Shown here one piece after another: positions 12,768-26,000 of a DNA stretch of 64,000 bases. Position numbers and translations under genes: made by a program. Each line of letters starts with the position of its first letter. Positions within the stretch are counted from its first letter, which is position 1. This DNA is from Metridium senile (taxonomy: Eukaryota; Cnidaria; Anthozoa; Actiniaria; Metridiidae): positions 74,501-138,500 of the forward strand of contig OX459098.1 of the NCBI GenBank assembly GCA_949775045.1, read 5' to 3'. A model generated the notes under the pieces. The model worked only from the letters and a program-made list of their open reading frames with translations, did not search any database and was not told the origin of the DNA.

Positions 12768-13220
12768 CTTTTACCCCCGGGGGGGGGGGGGGGGGGGGGG
12801 GGGGGGTACTCCCATATATTTACTATACGGGGATGATCCGCTGAACAGGGTATGGGTTTTCGAGCTTTCTGTCATAAACAGGATATGGTTTTTTGAGTTT
12901 TCTGTCATGAACAGGGTATATTTTTACCCCATTTCCCAATTTCCTTAGTTTTTTTTTTGTCATAATCAGGTATATCAATATATAATATGATGAGCAGTGC
13001 GGTCTTTCGTCTTTCGAGAAATTCAGCACGTTTTCGCGGCATAAACAGGGTCCTAAACTGTCATAAACAGGGTCCCATTTTTATCCCTTGTCATAAACAG
13101 GGTATAAGAATTTGTTTTTTTCTGTCATAAACAGGGTAACCGTTTAAGGATCCCAGCGGAACACCCCTACCCAAATCCTAGCGGAGTACCCCCCCCCCCC
13201 CCCCCCTCCCGGGCTTTTAC
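12768..13220. mobile_element. Foldback-like element bounded by a G-tract and a C-tract
   Basis: The left end is a run of about 30 G followed by TACTCCC. The right end is the mirror image, GAGTA followed by about 20 C and CCCGGGC. Between them the motif GTCATAAACAGGGT occurs at least six times with variants (from about 12,868 to 13,140). The short open frames here are low-complexity and not believed. Related G-tract elements lie at 21,740-22,013 and, without the tract, at 55,531-55,680. Confidence 0.65.
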
Positions 13221-13334
13221 CACAGCTTCTAGTATTGTTAGCTGTTTAACAGCCCGGCCTTCTCTTGAGTCGTGTTTGAATAGAAGCGAAAAACTCATTT
13301 GACCTCAACGCTTTGTAAAACCCGAGAGAACCAC

Positions 13335-13505
13335 CATGCACGTACCAACAATTGATAACACAACGTCATTCAATTGATAATAATTGATAAAATTCTTGCA
13401 AAATTCAAGTGAGTATCAATTCTTATCAATTGTTGATAATAATTGATTTTCAATTACTAAATTGATATCAATTATTATCAAACTTATCAATTGCGATTTG
13501 ATAAT
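13335..13505. repeat. TTGATAA/TTATCAA palindromic block, copy 2
   Basis: Same composition as the block at 11,940-12,150: overlapping caattgata, ttatcaattg and gatatcaatt motifs in both orientations. With that block it brackets the two foldback elements between them. Confidence 0.75.
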
Positions 13506-13699
13506 CAACGGCTGTGTTTTCACTAGGCCTTTTTACTCGTCTAACATTCCTCAAGGTGTTTGTTTACAGACCAGCATTACACTAGTTTCAGTTGCCGAGT
13601 GTAACAGTAAGACATTGCTCGAATTACCAACAGTCATTTCAACAAAGTGATAGTCCAGAAATTTCAAACTTTGAAATCTCTTATTGTGAGACTAAGTTA

Positions 13700-15150
13700 T
13701 TATAAGTTGTAACCCGGTAATTACTGTGATTGTAAATGGATGATTTTTGTAACCCAGTAGTTACTGTGATTGTAAACGGATGATTTTTGTAACCCAGTAG
13801 CTACTGTGATTGTAGACGGATGATTTTTGTAACCCAGTACTTACTGTGATTGTAAATGGATGATTTTTGTAACCCAGTAATTACTTTGATTGTAAACGGA
13901 TGATTTTTGTAACCCAGTAGCTACTGTGATTGTAGACGGATGATTTTTGTAACCCAGTAGTTAGTGTGATTGTAAACGGATGATTTTTGTAACCCAGTAA
14001 TTACTGTGATTGTAAACGGATGATTTTTGTAACCCAGTAATTACTGTGATTGTAAATTGATTACTTTTGTAACCCAGTAGCTACTGTGATTGTAAATGGA
14101 TGATTTTTGTAACCCAGTAGTTAGTGTGATTGTAAATGGATGATTTTTGTAACCCAGTAGTTACTGTGATGGTAAATGGATGATTTTTGTAACCCAGTAG
14201 TTACTGTGATTGTAAACGGATGATTTTTGTAACCCAGTAATTACTGTGATTGTAAACGGATGATTTTTGTAACCCAGTAGCTACTGTGATTGTAGACGGA
14301 TGATTTTTGTAACCCAGTAGTTAGTGTGATTGTAAATGGATGATTTTTGTAACCCAGTAATTACTGTGATTGTAAACGGATGATTTTTGTAACCCAGTAG
14401 CTACTGTGATTGTAAATGGATTACTTTTGTAACCCAGTAGCTACTGTGATTGTAAATGGATGATTTTTGTAACCCAGTAGTTAGTGTGATTGTAAATGGA
14501 TGATTTTTGTAACCCAGTAGTTACTGTGATTGTAAATGGATGATTTTTGTAACCCAGTAGTTACTGTGATTGTAAACGGATGATTTTTGTAACCCAGTAA
14601 TTACTGTGATTGTAAACGGATGATTTTTGTAATCCAGTAGTTAGTGTGATTGTAAATGGATGATTTTTGTAACCCAGTAATTACTGTGATTGTAAACGGA
14701 TGATTTTTGTAACCCAGTAGCTACTGTGATTGTAAATGGATAATTTTTGTAACCCAGTACTTACTGTGATTGTAAATGGATGATTTGTGTAACCCAGTAG
14801 CTACTGTGAGTGTAAATGGATGATTTTTGTAACCCAGTAGTTACTGTGATTGTAAATGGATGATTTTTGTAACCCAGTAGTTACTGTGATTGTAAATGGA
14901 TGATTTTTGTAACCCAGTACTTACTGTGATTGTAAATGGATGATTTTTGTAACCCAGTAGCTACTGTGAGTGTAAATGTATGATTTTTGTAACCCAGTAC
15001 TTACTGTGATTGTAAATGGATGATTTTTGTAACCCAGTAGCTACTGTGAGTGTAAATGGATGATTTTTGTAACCCAGTAGTTACTGTGATTGTAAATGGA
15101 TGATTTTTGTAACCCAGTAGTTATTGTGATTGTAAACGGATTGTAAACGG
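13700..15150. repeat. 40-bp satellite array
   Basis: About 36 monomers of exactly 40 bp (three per 120 bp in register). The core is aacccagtagttactgtgat, followed by tgtaaayggatgatttttgt. The CAGTAATTACTG variant is palindromic. Rare variants (ttacttttgta, ttagtgtgat) recur 360 bp apart, that is 9 monomers. The array ends in a doubled tgtaaacgga beside LINE debris. Confidence 0.96.
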
Positions 15151-15154
15151 ATTT

Positions 15155-15765
15155 AATTTGATACAAGATGTTAATTCTGACAGTAAGACCCTCTTCTGTT
15201 CGGTTGATAAACTATTTCACCGTATTCCTGAAAGAAAACTCCCATCTGCCTCTCCGTCTGAACTTCATGCCAACAATTTCGTACATTTTCTCAAGTACAA
15301 AATATTCAACATCAATTCAAATCCAAGTTATCATCCCTCACTCCTGCTGTCCCTGATTATTTCGATGATCTGGACTCACCACCTCTTCAATGTCACCTGG
15401 ATTCGTTTGTACCAACATCTCCAGAAGAATTGTCTGTTACTGCTAATAAACTGTTATCTAAATCTGATCCCCTCCCTGCATGTCTGCTTCGTAGTCACCT
15501 TGGATTGTTATTACCTATCATCTGTAATGCCGTTAATTAGGGACCTTTGTTCCCTGAAATAACCATCACTTGGTTAAAAAAGGAACACAAGTTACAAAAA
15601 GGACCTGATCACGTTACAAAAGGGAACATGAATCTAATCATTAAAGATTAATTAAAATACAAACATAATTCAAAATAATTCTTCTAACATTTAAAGCACT
15701 CCATGGTCTTTCGCCTGTTTACATTCAAGATCTCATCACTATCCACAAACCTGCAAGAGGGTTAG
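15155..15765 (+). pseudogene. Degenerate CR1/L2 LINE fragment
   Basis: 15,158-15,535 encodes, with a frameshift, residues similar to the linker and early RT region of the LINE at 4,661-8,227 (DSKTLFCSVDKLFHRIPERK versus NPKALFSTVDKLLHRKPEKK). After a gap, 15,687-15,763 encodes a LINE C-terminal piece (FKALHGLSPVYIQDLI). The RT core is missing. Between the two pieces, 15,537-15,640, lies sequence resembling the 98-bp satellite in reverse orientation (ttagggacctttgtt, gttacaaaaggga). Confidence 0.75.
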
Positions 15766-17057
15766 TTAAATATGAAATTTAACAAAGTTAGGGTTAGTTA
15801 AGTATTAAATTTCGTGTTCCCGATTTAAATACCGGCTCAATAGGTCATTGTGAACATTCACTAACAACCCCGAAGAGAAGTTGGACCTCAGAGGTGTATC
15901 GATGAGGCGGCGTTAATATAACACGTGGACAGCTCTATATCCAAACCGTCATGAAGAAGCTGCTTTTCTCGACAAGGATATCATAGTACGAAGCGGTATC
16001 AGGCGTCGAGAGCCAGCGAATAAGGTAAATTAGTTCTCTACTTCGAGTTTCCGCTGTAGTATTTGCTATTTTGCCATAGGTTTCTATTTTTAAAGTTTAT
16101 AACCTTTCGCTAGTGCAGTGAAATTGTTCAAAACACTCGTGAGCTAGTAAACCTAAATTATGTTCTTGAAATATACAAGTATTACAGTCGTTTTGATTGT
16201 GTAGAACTCGTTAAGGCTACAAATTTCACAAATATTATCTCTTTGGATGTAATACTTTGTTGTTAAATGGGTTAAAACTCGTGGAACGATATATTGGGTT
16301 TTACGAGTGGCCGAGCGGATAAAGTGACGTTTCTCCTACCACTGCTGGTGGTGGGAATTAAATTATCATAATGTACTTCGTTTTCATTAAACTGATCCAT
16401 GATCCATGATGCTTTTCACGGGTGACAAACTTTCTCGGAAAGGGCGTATTCTATTTTATTTATAAACCGTTCATAATTTAGTTTTTCGTTTTTTTTACAG
16501 ATATGCATTCCGCAGAACACATGGCCATAAAAGTCCTGAAGTAAAACATGGACATCGACTGCCTTTGTTTAGGATGTTGCTAATGTCGTTGTTGTGATGT
16601 GTTGTTGTGATGTTGTCTTTATTTAGGGTGCTGTTAATATGTCGTTGTTGGGGGTGTTAATCTCATTGTTGGGGGTGTTGTCTCAAGGTTGCATGTGGAT
16701 GTCATTAGGGCTGTTCATGAGTTGCTCTTTTTAAATTCAGTTTGGATAATAATTAAGTGTATAACTAGAAGTAGAACTATCAAATTGTTTGTTTGAAATT
16801 TTCGAATAGCCTCCGCTATCCATCATCAGATTTTATTTCATTTTTGCAAAATAAATTACATTTATAAGGGCAATTGGTGGAAGGGCTATAAATACTATAT
16901 GCATCAATTTAAAACCTTAGTTAAATTGATCAGTACTTCCAGCCATTCCTCCAGGTAACAGACAGTAGACACGAAGACCAAATGATACAAGGGCTTAGCT
17001 TTGATTCATTCTGTTGATGATTGTTTATTCTCTATTTATGTACAATAATTCCTCTAT
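15766..17057. other. Non-coding spacer downstream of VPS54
   Basis: No convincing coding region. A tRNA-Leu/Ser-like head (gagtggccgagcggataaag, about 16,306-16,330) may be the start of an old SINE; its B box is not clear. Splice-like signals occur at about 16,024 (AATAAG|GTAAAT) and 16,500 (TTTTACAG|ATATGC), so a non-coding transcript on the plus strand is possible but unsupported. Confidence 0.4.
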
Positions 17058-20000
17058 TTATTTGTGTTTGCTTTTCTTTCTTGTTGCAGAAGGTGAATTT
17101 CTGGCAGCGGGTCTCATATCATTCACTGTTCTCCAAACATCTTCCAGGCCTTTAGAAATATCACGCAATCCGTGCAATGAACAGAGACTCTCAGTAAAAA
17201 AGGCCAAGTCTGACGTGACAAGTCTGAAAGGAAAGCAAACGTTTTACTAAGGGCAATACGATGTGTCATAGTATAGTAATCATAGTATAGTAATCATAGT
17301 ATAGACCCTTTTAATAAGTCCCGAAGTATTGTGTTTTCCGCGCTTGACGTCAAATTTATTCTTTTCAATTCCTTTCATATTATACAAATTTCAAAAGAAT
17401 AAATTTGACGTCAAGCGCGGAAAACACAACACTTCGGGACTTATTAAAATGGTATATAGTAATCATAGTAAGTAATCATAGCATAGTAATCATAGCATAG
17501 TAATCATAGCATAGTAATCATAGCATAGTAATCATAGCATAGTAATCATTGCATAGTAATCAGCATAGTAATCATAGCATAGTAATCATAGCATAGTAAT
17601 CATAGCATAGTAATCATAGCATAGTAATCATAGCATAGTAATCATAGCATAGTAATCATAGCATAGTAATCATAGTATAGTAATCATAGCATAGTAATCA
17701 TAGCATAGTAATCATAGCATAGTAATCATAGCATAGTAATCATAGTAAGTAATCATAGTATAGTAATCATAGCATAGTAATCATAGCATAGTAATCATAG
17801 TAAGTAATCATAGTATAGTAATCATAGCATAGTAATCATAGCATAGTAATCATAGTAAGTAATCATAGCATAGTAATCATAGTATAGTAATCATAGCATA
17901 GTAATCATTGCATAGTAATCATAGCATAGTAATCATAGCATAGTAATCATAGTAAGTAATCATAGCATAGTAATCATAGCATAGTAATCATAGCATAGTA
18001 ATCATAGCATAGTAATCATAGCATAGTAATCATAGCATAGTAATCATAACATAGTAATCATAGCATAGTAATCATAGCATAGTAATCATAGCATAGTAAT
18101 CATAGCATAGTAATCATAGCATAGTAATCATAGCATAGTAATCATAGTATAGTAATCATAGCATAGTAATCATAGCATAGTAATCATAGCATAGTAATCA
18201 TAGCATAGTAATCATAGCATAGTAATCATAGCATAGTAATCATAGCATAGTAATCATAGCATAGTAATCATAGCATAGTAATCATAGCATAGTAATCATA
18301 GCATAGTAATCATAGCATAGTAATCATAGCATAGTAATCATAGCATAGTAATCATAGCATAGTAATCATAGTATAGTAATCATAGCATAGTAATCATATC
18401 ATAGTAATCATAGCATAGTAATCATTGCATAGTAATCATAGCATAGTAATCATAGCATAGTAATCATAGCATAGTAATCATTGCATAGTAATCAGCATAG
18501 TAATCATATCATAGTAATCATAGCATAGTAATCATTGCATAGTAATCATAGCATAGTAATCATAGCATAGTAATCATAGCATAGTAATCATAGTATAGTA
18601 ATCATAGCATAGTAATCATAGCATAGTAATCATAGCATAGTAATCATAGCATAGTAATCATAGCATAGTAATCATAGCATAGTAATCATAGCATAGTAAT
18701 CATAGCATAGTAATCATAGTATAGTAATCATAGCATAGTAATCATAGCATAGTAATCATTGCATAGTAATCAGCATAGTAATCATATCATAGTAATCATA
18801 ACATAGTAATCATAGCATAGTAATCATAGCATAGTAATCATAGCATAGTAATCATAGCATAGTAATCATAGCATAGTAATCATAGCATAGTAATCATAGC
18901 ATAGTAATCATAGCATAGTAATCAGCATAGTAATCATATCATAGTAATCATAGCATAGTAATCATAGCATAGTAATCATAGCATAGTATATATATATAAA
19001 TGTTTAGCTCATGGCTGTATTATAGTAATCATAGCATAGTAATAGTAAATACCCATGTTGAGGGCCGCCATCATTACAAACACCCAGAAGAACCAACTTA
19101 TCTGCTAAACAATTCTTAAATACTCTTTTGATTTCTTTAAATAATGCCTATAACAAGATAGAAGAATGGGTATAGCTATCAGTAAAGAGAAAACACTAAA
19201 CACATGAATCGGTAAAAAACCGTTTCCAACTAATGTCATTCATTTAGGGCATTATTCTCATTTTTCTCAGCAGCAGAACTCTGAACTCTGCAATGCTGTC
19301 TGCAACAATTGCAACACATTCTATATTCTAATTGTTCTAGTGTTTTATTGAACAATCTAAAGGCACCATTAGTAAATGGTTGACAATAACAAGACTCTCA
19401 CCTCTATTTGTTGATGTGAGAAGACTGTTGATAGTGATTCGTGAAGTTTAACCACTTGTTTGACTATACTACGCATGGCTTGTGATGGCATTGGTGGTCT
19501 CACTTCCCACTGAAAACACAACAACATGATTTAACATCTAATTACTTGTTGGGTGATGTAACTGAACAAACACTGTCTTCAAAGGACCATATATAGAAGC
19601 AGAGACCGAACTGATGCATGGGATATTAGTCAAATATAAAATCTAAATCTAGTAGAGCTAATTTTAAATCAAACTTGCTCTCTAAGTTTGTTAACCAATA
19701 CTAAATTAACATTAATTAATTATTAACATCTCAAATGTAATATCCTCATCTCTTTGTTTGTATTGTTTGTTGTTTGTTTATTTGTCTGTTATACTTGTGT
19801 CCCTGTATATGTCTAGTTATATGTTTTAAACTACCTTTCTAAGACAAACTCCTTTAATTTTCTTCTTTCAAATAAATCTGACTCCACACTTGCACTTCAA
19901 CCTATTAGGATGTCTGGCTTGTTTAACTCACGTTATTCCAGATATCCTTCACCTGTCTTGTTCTCAGATAAACTTTACCACATAAACAAAATTTTCTCTC

Positions 20001-23000
20001 ATAAATCACAACATATAGAATATATATACTTTCTACTTATGATATAGTTTTCCTTGTATATTTTATGAATAATCACTTATTATTATTCATTCACTAATTA
20101 ATATTACATTATATAGTATTTAAGAGTGGCCTTCCGTAAGAATCGAACAATTCGTGGCAAACCTTCAAAATTCGATTTGGTTCATATTTTGCTCATAGGT
20201 AGGGTAAAGTATCCTAATAATCGCTGTATACTTGGTTTGATTAAATAATGCTTCAAAGTGGAGAAAAACGTATTTTTATGAACAGCCTCAGAAAAACCAA
20301 TTTGGGCGGTCAATTTTGATCTAACTTATCGACTGATTTACTCAAAACCTGGGAATGCCAGATACACAAATACTTTGAATACTTGTTGTACTATCCTTTC
20401 TCTACCACTAGCGTGAATTTCAAGTCAATTGTACAATGGTGACTATTTTTGATAATTATATTTGTTTGACGTATATTTAGAGTCGTTAAAAGTATGCCTT
20501 GTAAAAACTCCAATTGCGAATTCGCCTAAAATTTAAATCACTTGAAACTTGGCCGATTAATTGCTGAAGTAATACGCTTTCAGCCCGTGGTAAGAAATCT
20601 TTGGGCAAATGAGTGTGTGTTATGATACGAAGCCCAAATGTTGTGTTAATTTACTTAAATTTGACTTTAACGGATTACACAAGAGATGTCATTGTACAAT
20701 TCACAATTCTCTTTAGACCACAAAATGTTTCTTTCCATGCTCTAAATTACTTAAGAATATTAGATTGGATAGAATTATTACCTGGTGTATGTAGAAAGCG
20801 GCAATTTCAGAATGTTTTGTAGAGATAAACATCGACAACCATAATGGATTCGAATTATGTCGCTATTTCGTTTGACACAGGGAGCCCATCGCATGGCATC
20901 AAATTTCAGTTGCATATTTCCCGCTTCTTTTAGCTGTTTATTTCAGACAAATTAGGTTTACATATTTTTATATATTAAATAGTTGATTATTGTTAGTATC
21001 TTTTTGAGAATTAAAGTATTTTTAAAAAACTTAAAACCAAGAACTACCTGCTGTCATCGGTGCTGTTATTTTTGCAGACTCGTCAATTTCGTGTCATTAA
21101 GCTTTCAAAATTAATTACAGACATAATTAGGTATTAATAGGTATTAATGGGCTTTTAGTCTGAGAACTCTGAAACATGGAGGTTTGTTGTTCTTTGAAAA
21201 CAATCGCTGGAGGAATATGTGGTGCTGATAGCCGATACCCGAGTGATAGAGTACAATTAGTTCCTTTAATATCTTGTACAAACGATATTGTCAGCCACAA
21301 GTCGGCATTTTCCTTTATTGGACCAGAAAATGAAGTCGATCTTATCTTGTCTCGAGCTGGCATATTCCATCAACCAGCTGAGATTGATTCAATGGTTATA
21401 TGTCCTCTCCACCGTAAAAAACTTGGGCTAGGATGGAACAGAGGTGCAAATATTCGATGCACAATACCGTCTGAGATATCGAATCATGGCCGAAAGAGCA
21501 AGAAACACTGGCCAAAGGGAGAAAGAGGAGTTGGAAAATATGAATCACAGTTATTGCTACAAAACACTGGGTTGTTTATTCAAGTTGGGTCAGGTAATTC
21601 TCAATTATTGAAAGACTTAACTGACAGATCTGACGTGGATAAGTTGAATACGCAATTTAAAGAAATAAATCTGGTATGAATTATTTAAGTCGCTGTTATT
21701 ACTACTAAATATGGCTTTGGACAACGTAGTAGAGGGGTATTCCCCGAGGGGGGGGGGGGGGGGGGGGTTACTCCCTTTGTCCAAGTGGTAGGGGTGATCG
21801 ACGGAGGTTTTAAAAATGACCCCTAAAAGGTACGCACAGATACAAATAAAGCAGATTTAAAATGACCCTTACTGATTTTTGAGCCAAAACTCTAAAAGGA
21901 CCCTAAAAGGTACGCACAGGAAAAATTTCAAACCAAAAGGTACGCCGATCACCCCTACCACTTGGATAAAGGGAATAGGGTTAGGGCCGGTTAGGGGGGG
22001 GGGGGGGGGGGGGGTTTATTGACAAAAGACAGTAACTGAGGCAAGACATCCATTGCCGCAAAACAATGACTGGCGCAAGACACTAACGGGCGCAAGACAT
22101 TCGATCATTGTCGCAAGACATTCATTGTCGCAAGACACTAGCTGTCGCAAGACACTAGCTGTCGAAAGACACTAGCTGTCGCAAGACATTAACTGTCACA
22201 TGCAAAACATTCATTGTCGCAAAACATTCATTTATCGCAAGACATTCATTGTCACAAGACATTCATTATCGCAAAACATTCATTGTCGCAAGACACTAAC
22301 TGTCGCATGCAAAACATTCATTGCCGCAAGACATTCATTGTCGCAAGACATTCATTGTCGCAAGACATTCATTGTCGCAAGACATTCATTGTTGCAAGAC
22401 ACTAACTGTCGCAAGACACTAACTGTCGCATGCAAAACATTCATTGTCGCAAGACATTCAGTTGTCGCAAGACATTCAATGTCGCAAGACACTAACTGTC
22501 GCAAGACACTAACTGTCGCACGCAAAACATTCATTAATGCCGCAAGACATTCATTGTCGTAAGACATTCATTGTCGCAAGACACTAACTGTCGCTAGGCA
22601 CTAACTGTCGCATGCAAAACATTCATTGTCGCAAAACATTCATTTATATTATCGCAAGACATTCATTGTCGCAAGACATTCATTGCCGCAAAACAATGAC
22701 TGACGCAAGACAATAACTAACGCAAGATAATTACTGACAAGACAATCAATGACGTAAGATACTAACTGACTCAAGTCACAACTAAAGCAAGGACTAAAGC
22801 ATGGAACAACTAACCAACTATAGCTATACACATATAAGAGGCAAAACAATAGCTGACACAGGCCAATGACTGATGCAAGGCGATACCTTACGATGTCTGA
22901 TGTTTTTAAAATTAGGACGACACAGATGAAGTAACATTCAAGACACCTGTACACGGCACGCCTGGTTTGGGGACCTGTCTAAGTACGTCAACAGCTTTTA

Positions 23001-26000
23001 CACCTGCTTTCTCACAAGCTTCCGATGTATCGCTATTTCTCGAGGAAGAACAATTTATTAATGAAACAAGTCCCAGAGAAAAGCTGAACTCTTTTCTTGC
23101 TTCCAGAGATGTAAGTCCCATTCGATCGTCTTTGCAAACTTCATGGGATACTGCTGCTGGACGCACTAAACGACACTACATCCGAAAAGCAAAACAAGTC
23201 GTATATACCGCGCTGAATGAAATCGCACCTCAAGATACTGAAAAGTTACTTCATGCCGTACAAACAGCTGATAGAGATGCCGGAAGTGATGGAGTGGATT
23301 CAACTCTGTTACAAGCACTGGTTGAGTGCTATAATAATGCAAGCCATTGGAGCAGTCGTAGGCAAATCCTCTCCGTTATTGCCGATAAAGTTAGCTATCT
23401 GACCCTTCAGAAGTGGATCCCGGATGTAACTCGTTATCGATATAATATAGCAAGACATCACCTTCTCCTCCATGGCCGAGGAGCTGATGTTCCTTGTCCG
23501 AAGTACACAAGAATGAAGGTGCACCCTCAAAGTTTAGATCATTTTCTTTCTTTCATAACCAGCAATAGAATCATTCAAGATTTGCCTTTTGGAGAAAAGA
23601 CATTAAAATTGTCATCAGGTAATGAAATAAAGATTCCAAATGTGATAAGAACCTCCATTCCAGAACAGATTGTGAAACAATATCAAAACTATTGCATCGA
23701 AACAAATTTTTCTTCAGCATTAGGTCACACCAGTCTGTACAGAATACTAAAAGTTTGCTCTGCATCCGTTCGTACATCTCTTCAAGGACTAGACTACTTT
23801 TCATCTGATGGAGCAAAAGCCTTTGACGACATAAACGAAGTTGTGGATAAAATCAGTGATTGCTACGAAAGTGGTCTGTCTTGGTCGAAAGACATTAGTA
23901 GGAAACTGAAACTGGCAAAGCGTTATTTGAAAGGAGATTACAAGGTAAGCATACCAAAGACATCAATAAATAACAACAACAAAAACTACAAGAAAGCAAT
24001 AATAACAATTACATTATTATAGCAATTTGTGATGATGATAATAATTAATGCTAGCGCTGGTCGGATTTAATAGGTATGTAATAATGATTGTGGTGTATTA
24101 ATATCTTATTAACCGAGCGCGAGGGCCGTACGGGAAGTTATAAGCTGCTCTCGCTTTTCCGGTCCGTACGGAAAAAGTACGGCCCGCTTATTGACCAATG
24201 AGATCGTGCGTTCTATCTTTGCTATATAATAATTAGATTCTTGGTTTATTACGCTTCTTAATAGCTTTCACCAATACAAGAATTATAGAATTATATTATA
24301 GAATTATAGATTTAAAAGCTATTCAGCATGTAAAATTTGGAGTACTTAAAAATGACAATCTTTTAATTTAAGGTTCACGTTTCATCAAGTTCAAGGGTTC
24401 CTGATCATTGCAGACCATTTGCTCTTAGCCAATCTAACGACCCCGATTACAAAAGCCCATGTGATCACCAGCATGACCTTGTTTGTGACAGGTGTGTAAA
24501 ATAGAGCACTTGCATGCCAATTCCTTAAGAGTAATATTTGCCACACCTGTCAGCTATCCTATTTTTCCTATAATCATTACTTCTTTATTTCTCTGATGTT
24601 AAATAAAACAAGCTAATTAAAATGCCCTTGATCTTTGATAAATTTCTCTATTTACAGGTGCAATATGTTCCCTACTGTTGTTCAAGAAATAGAGTCTGTT
24701 TTAGAAAAGATCGAGCTTCCGCATGAAGATAAAGAGGAATTGAAATTTCTTCTTGCTCAGTCAAAAAAGAATGTCCAGGCTTGGAAGGCTCATTTGTTAC
24801 GCTCAGTGAATCAAGATGACGCACGACTTGATATCCTAGACGGTCTTGATGACGAGTCTGTACTCGTTGTCTTGGATTGGGCTATGAAATTGATCCCACA
24901 AAAATATCGAGAAAGTCAAGCCGACTGGTTCGGTAAGCGCGGAATCTCTTGGCACATCAGTGTGGCCATGCGAAAACATCAACAAACGTCCCTGACAATG
25001 CTTACTCTAGTGCATATCTTCAAAAAAAGCAATCAAGACAGTCTCAACGTTCTAGCAGTCATCGATGACGTCATTCACCAACTCAAATGTGTAGTGCCAA
25101 ATCTGAAACGAGTAAACTTTAGGCAAGATAACGCAGGCTGCTACCATAGTGCCGCTACCATACTTGGGATTAAAGAGCTTGCACAAAAACACGACGTTAA
25201 GATAAGATTGGATTATTCAGATCCTCAAGGAGGTAAAGGTCCGTGCGACCGCAAAGCTGCAAATATCAAGACTCACATAAGAGCATACCTTAATTCCGGC
25301 CATGACATTGAGACAGCCGAAGACATGAAGATGGCAATAGCATCAAATGGTGGCGTACGTGGGGTAAGCACAGTACTCTGCGGTCCTCTACACCTTACTG
25401 ACACTGATCCGTTTCCAAAATGGGAGGGTGTGAGCCTTATCAATGATGTAGAGTTTCAAGAATGCGAAATGAAAGTATGGAGGGCATATGAGGTCGGGAA
25501 GGGGAAGTTAGTCCCATACAGTAAATTCATTTCTGAGAAGCACTCAAAAGCACTTCCAACCTTAGAGAAGATCAAAGATGCTGACCCAAAACCTGTATTC
25601 TGCGACTTGACAACAAGAAAAACTACCAGCAAAAAGACCAACAGTGACACCAGACATAACGAACCTGACAGTGGCACAGAAGACGACACTCTCTTTGCTT
25701 GTACGCAGGAAGGATGCGTCAGGTCATATCAAACACACTCCTCTCTCCAAAAACATCTAGACTTTGGCAAACATAAGTACGCCTTGGAAAGGGAGACGTT
25801 GCTTGATAAGGCTATGCTCAAATATGCTGAGAACCTAGAAGCTGGACAGGCAAATGTAAAAGACAAAGACATGTCCGAAGAAACCCCTTCGCCTCTAGCT
25901 ACAGAAATACCAAATTCCCAAATGGGGTGGGCATTAAAGAATAGCACAACACAGCGACGCCGACTGACAGAAAACCAAAAAAAGTACTTAACTGACCTAT

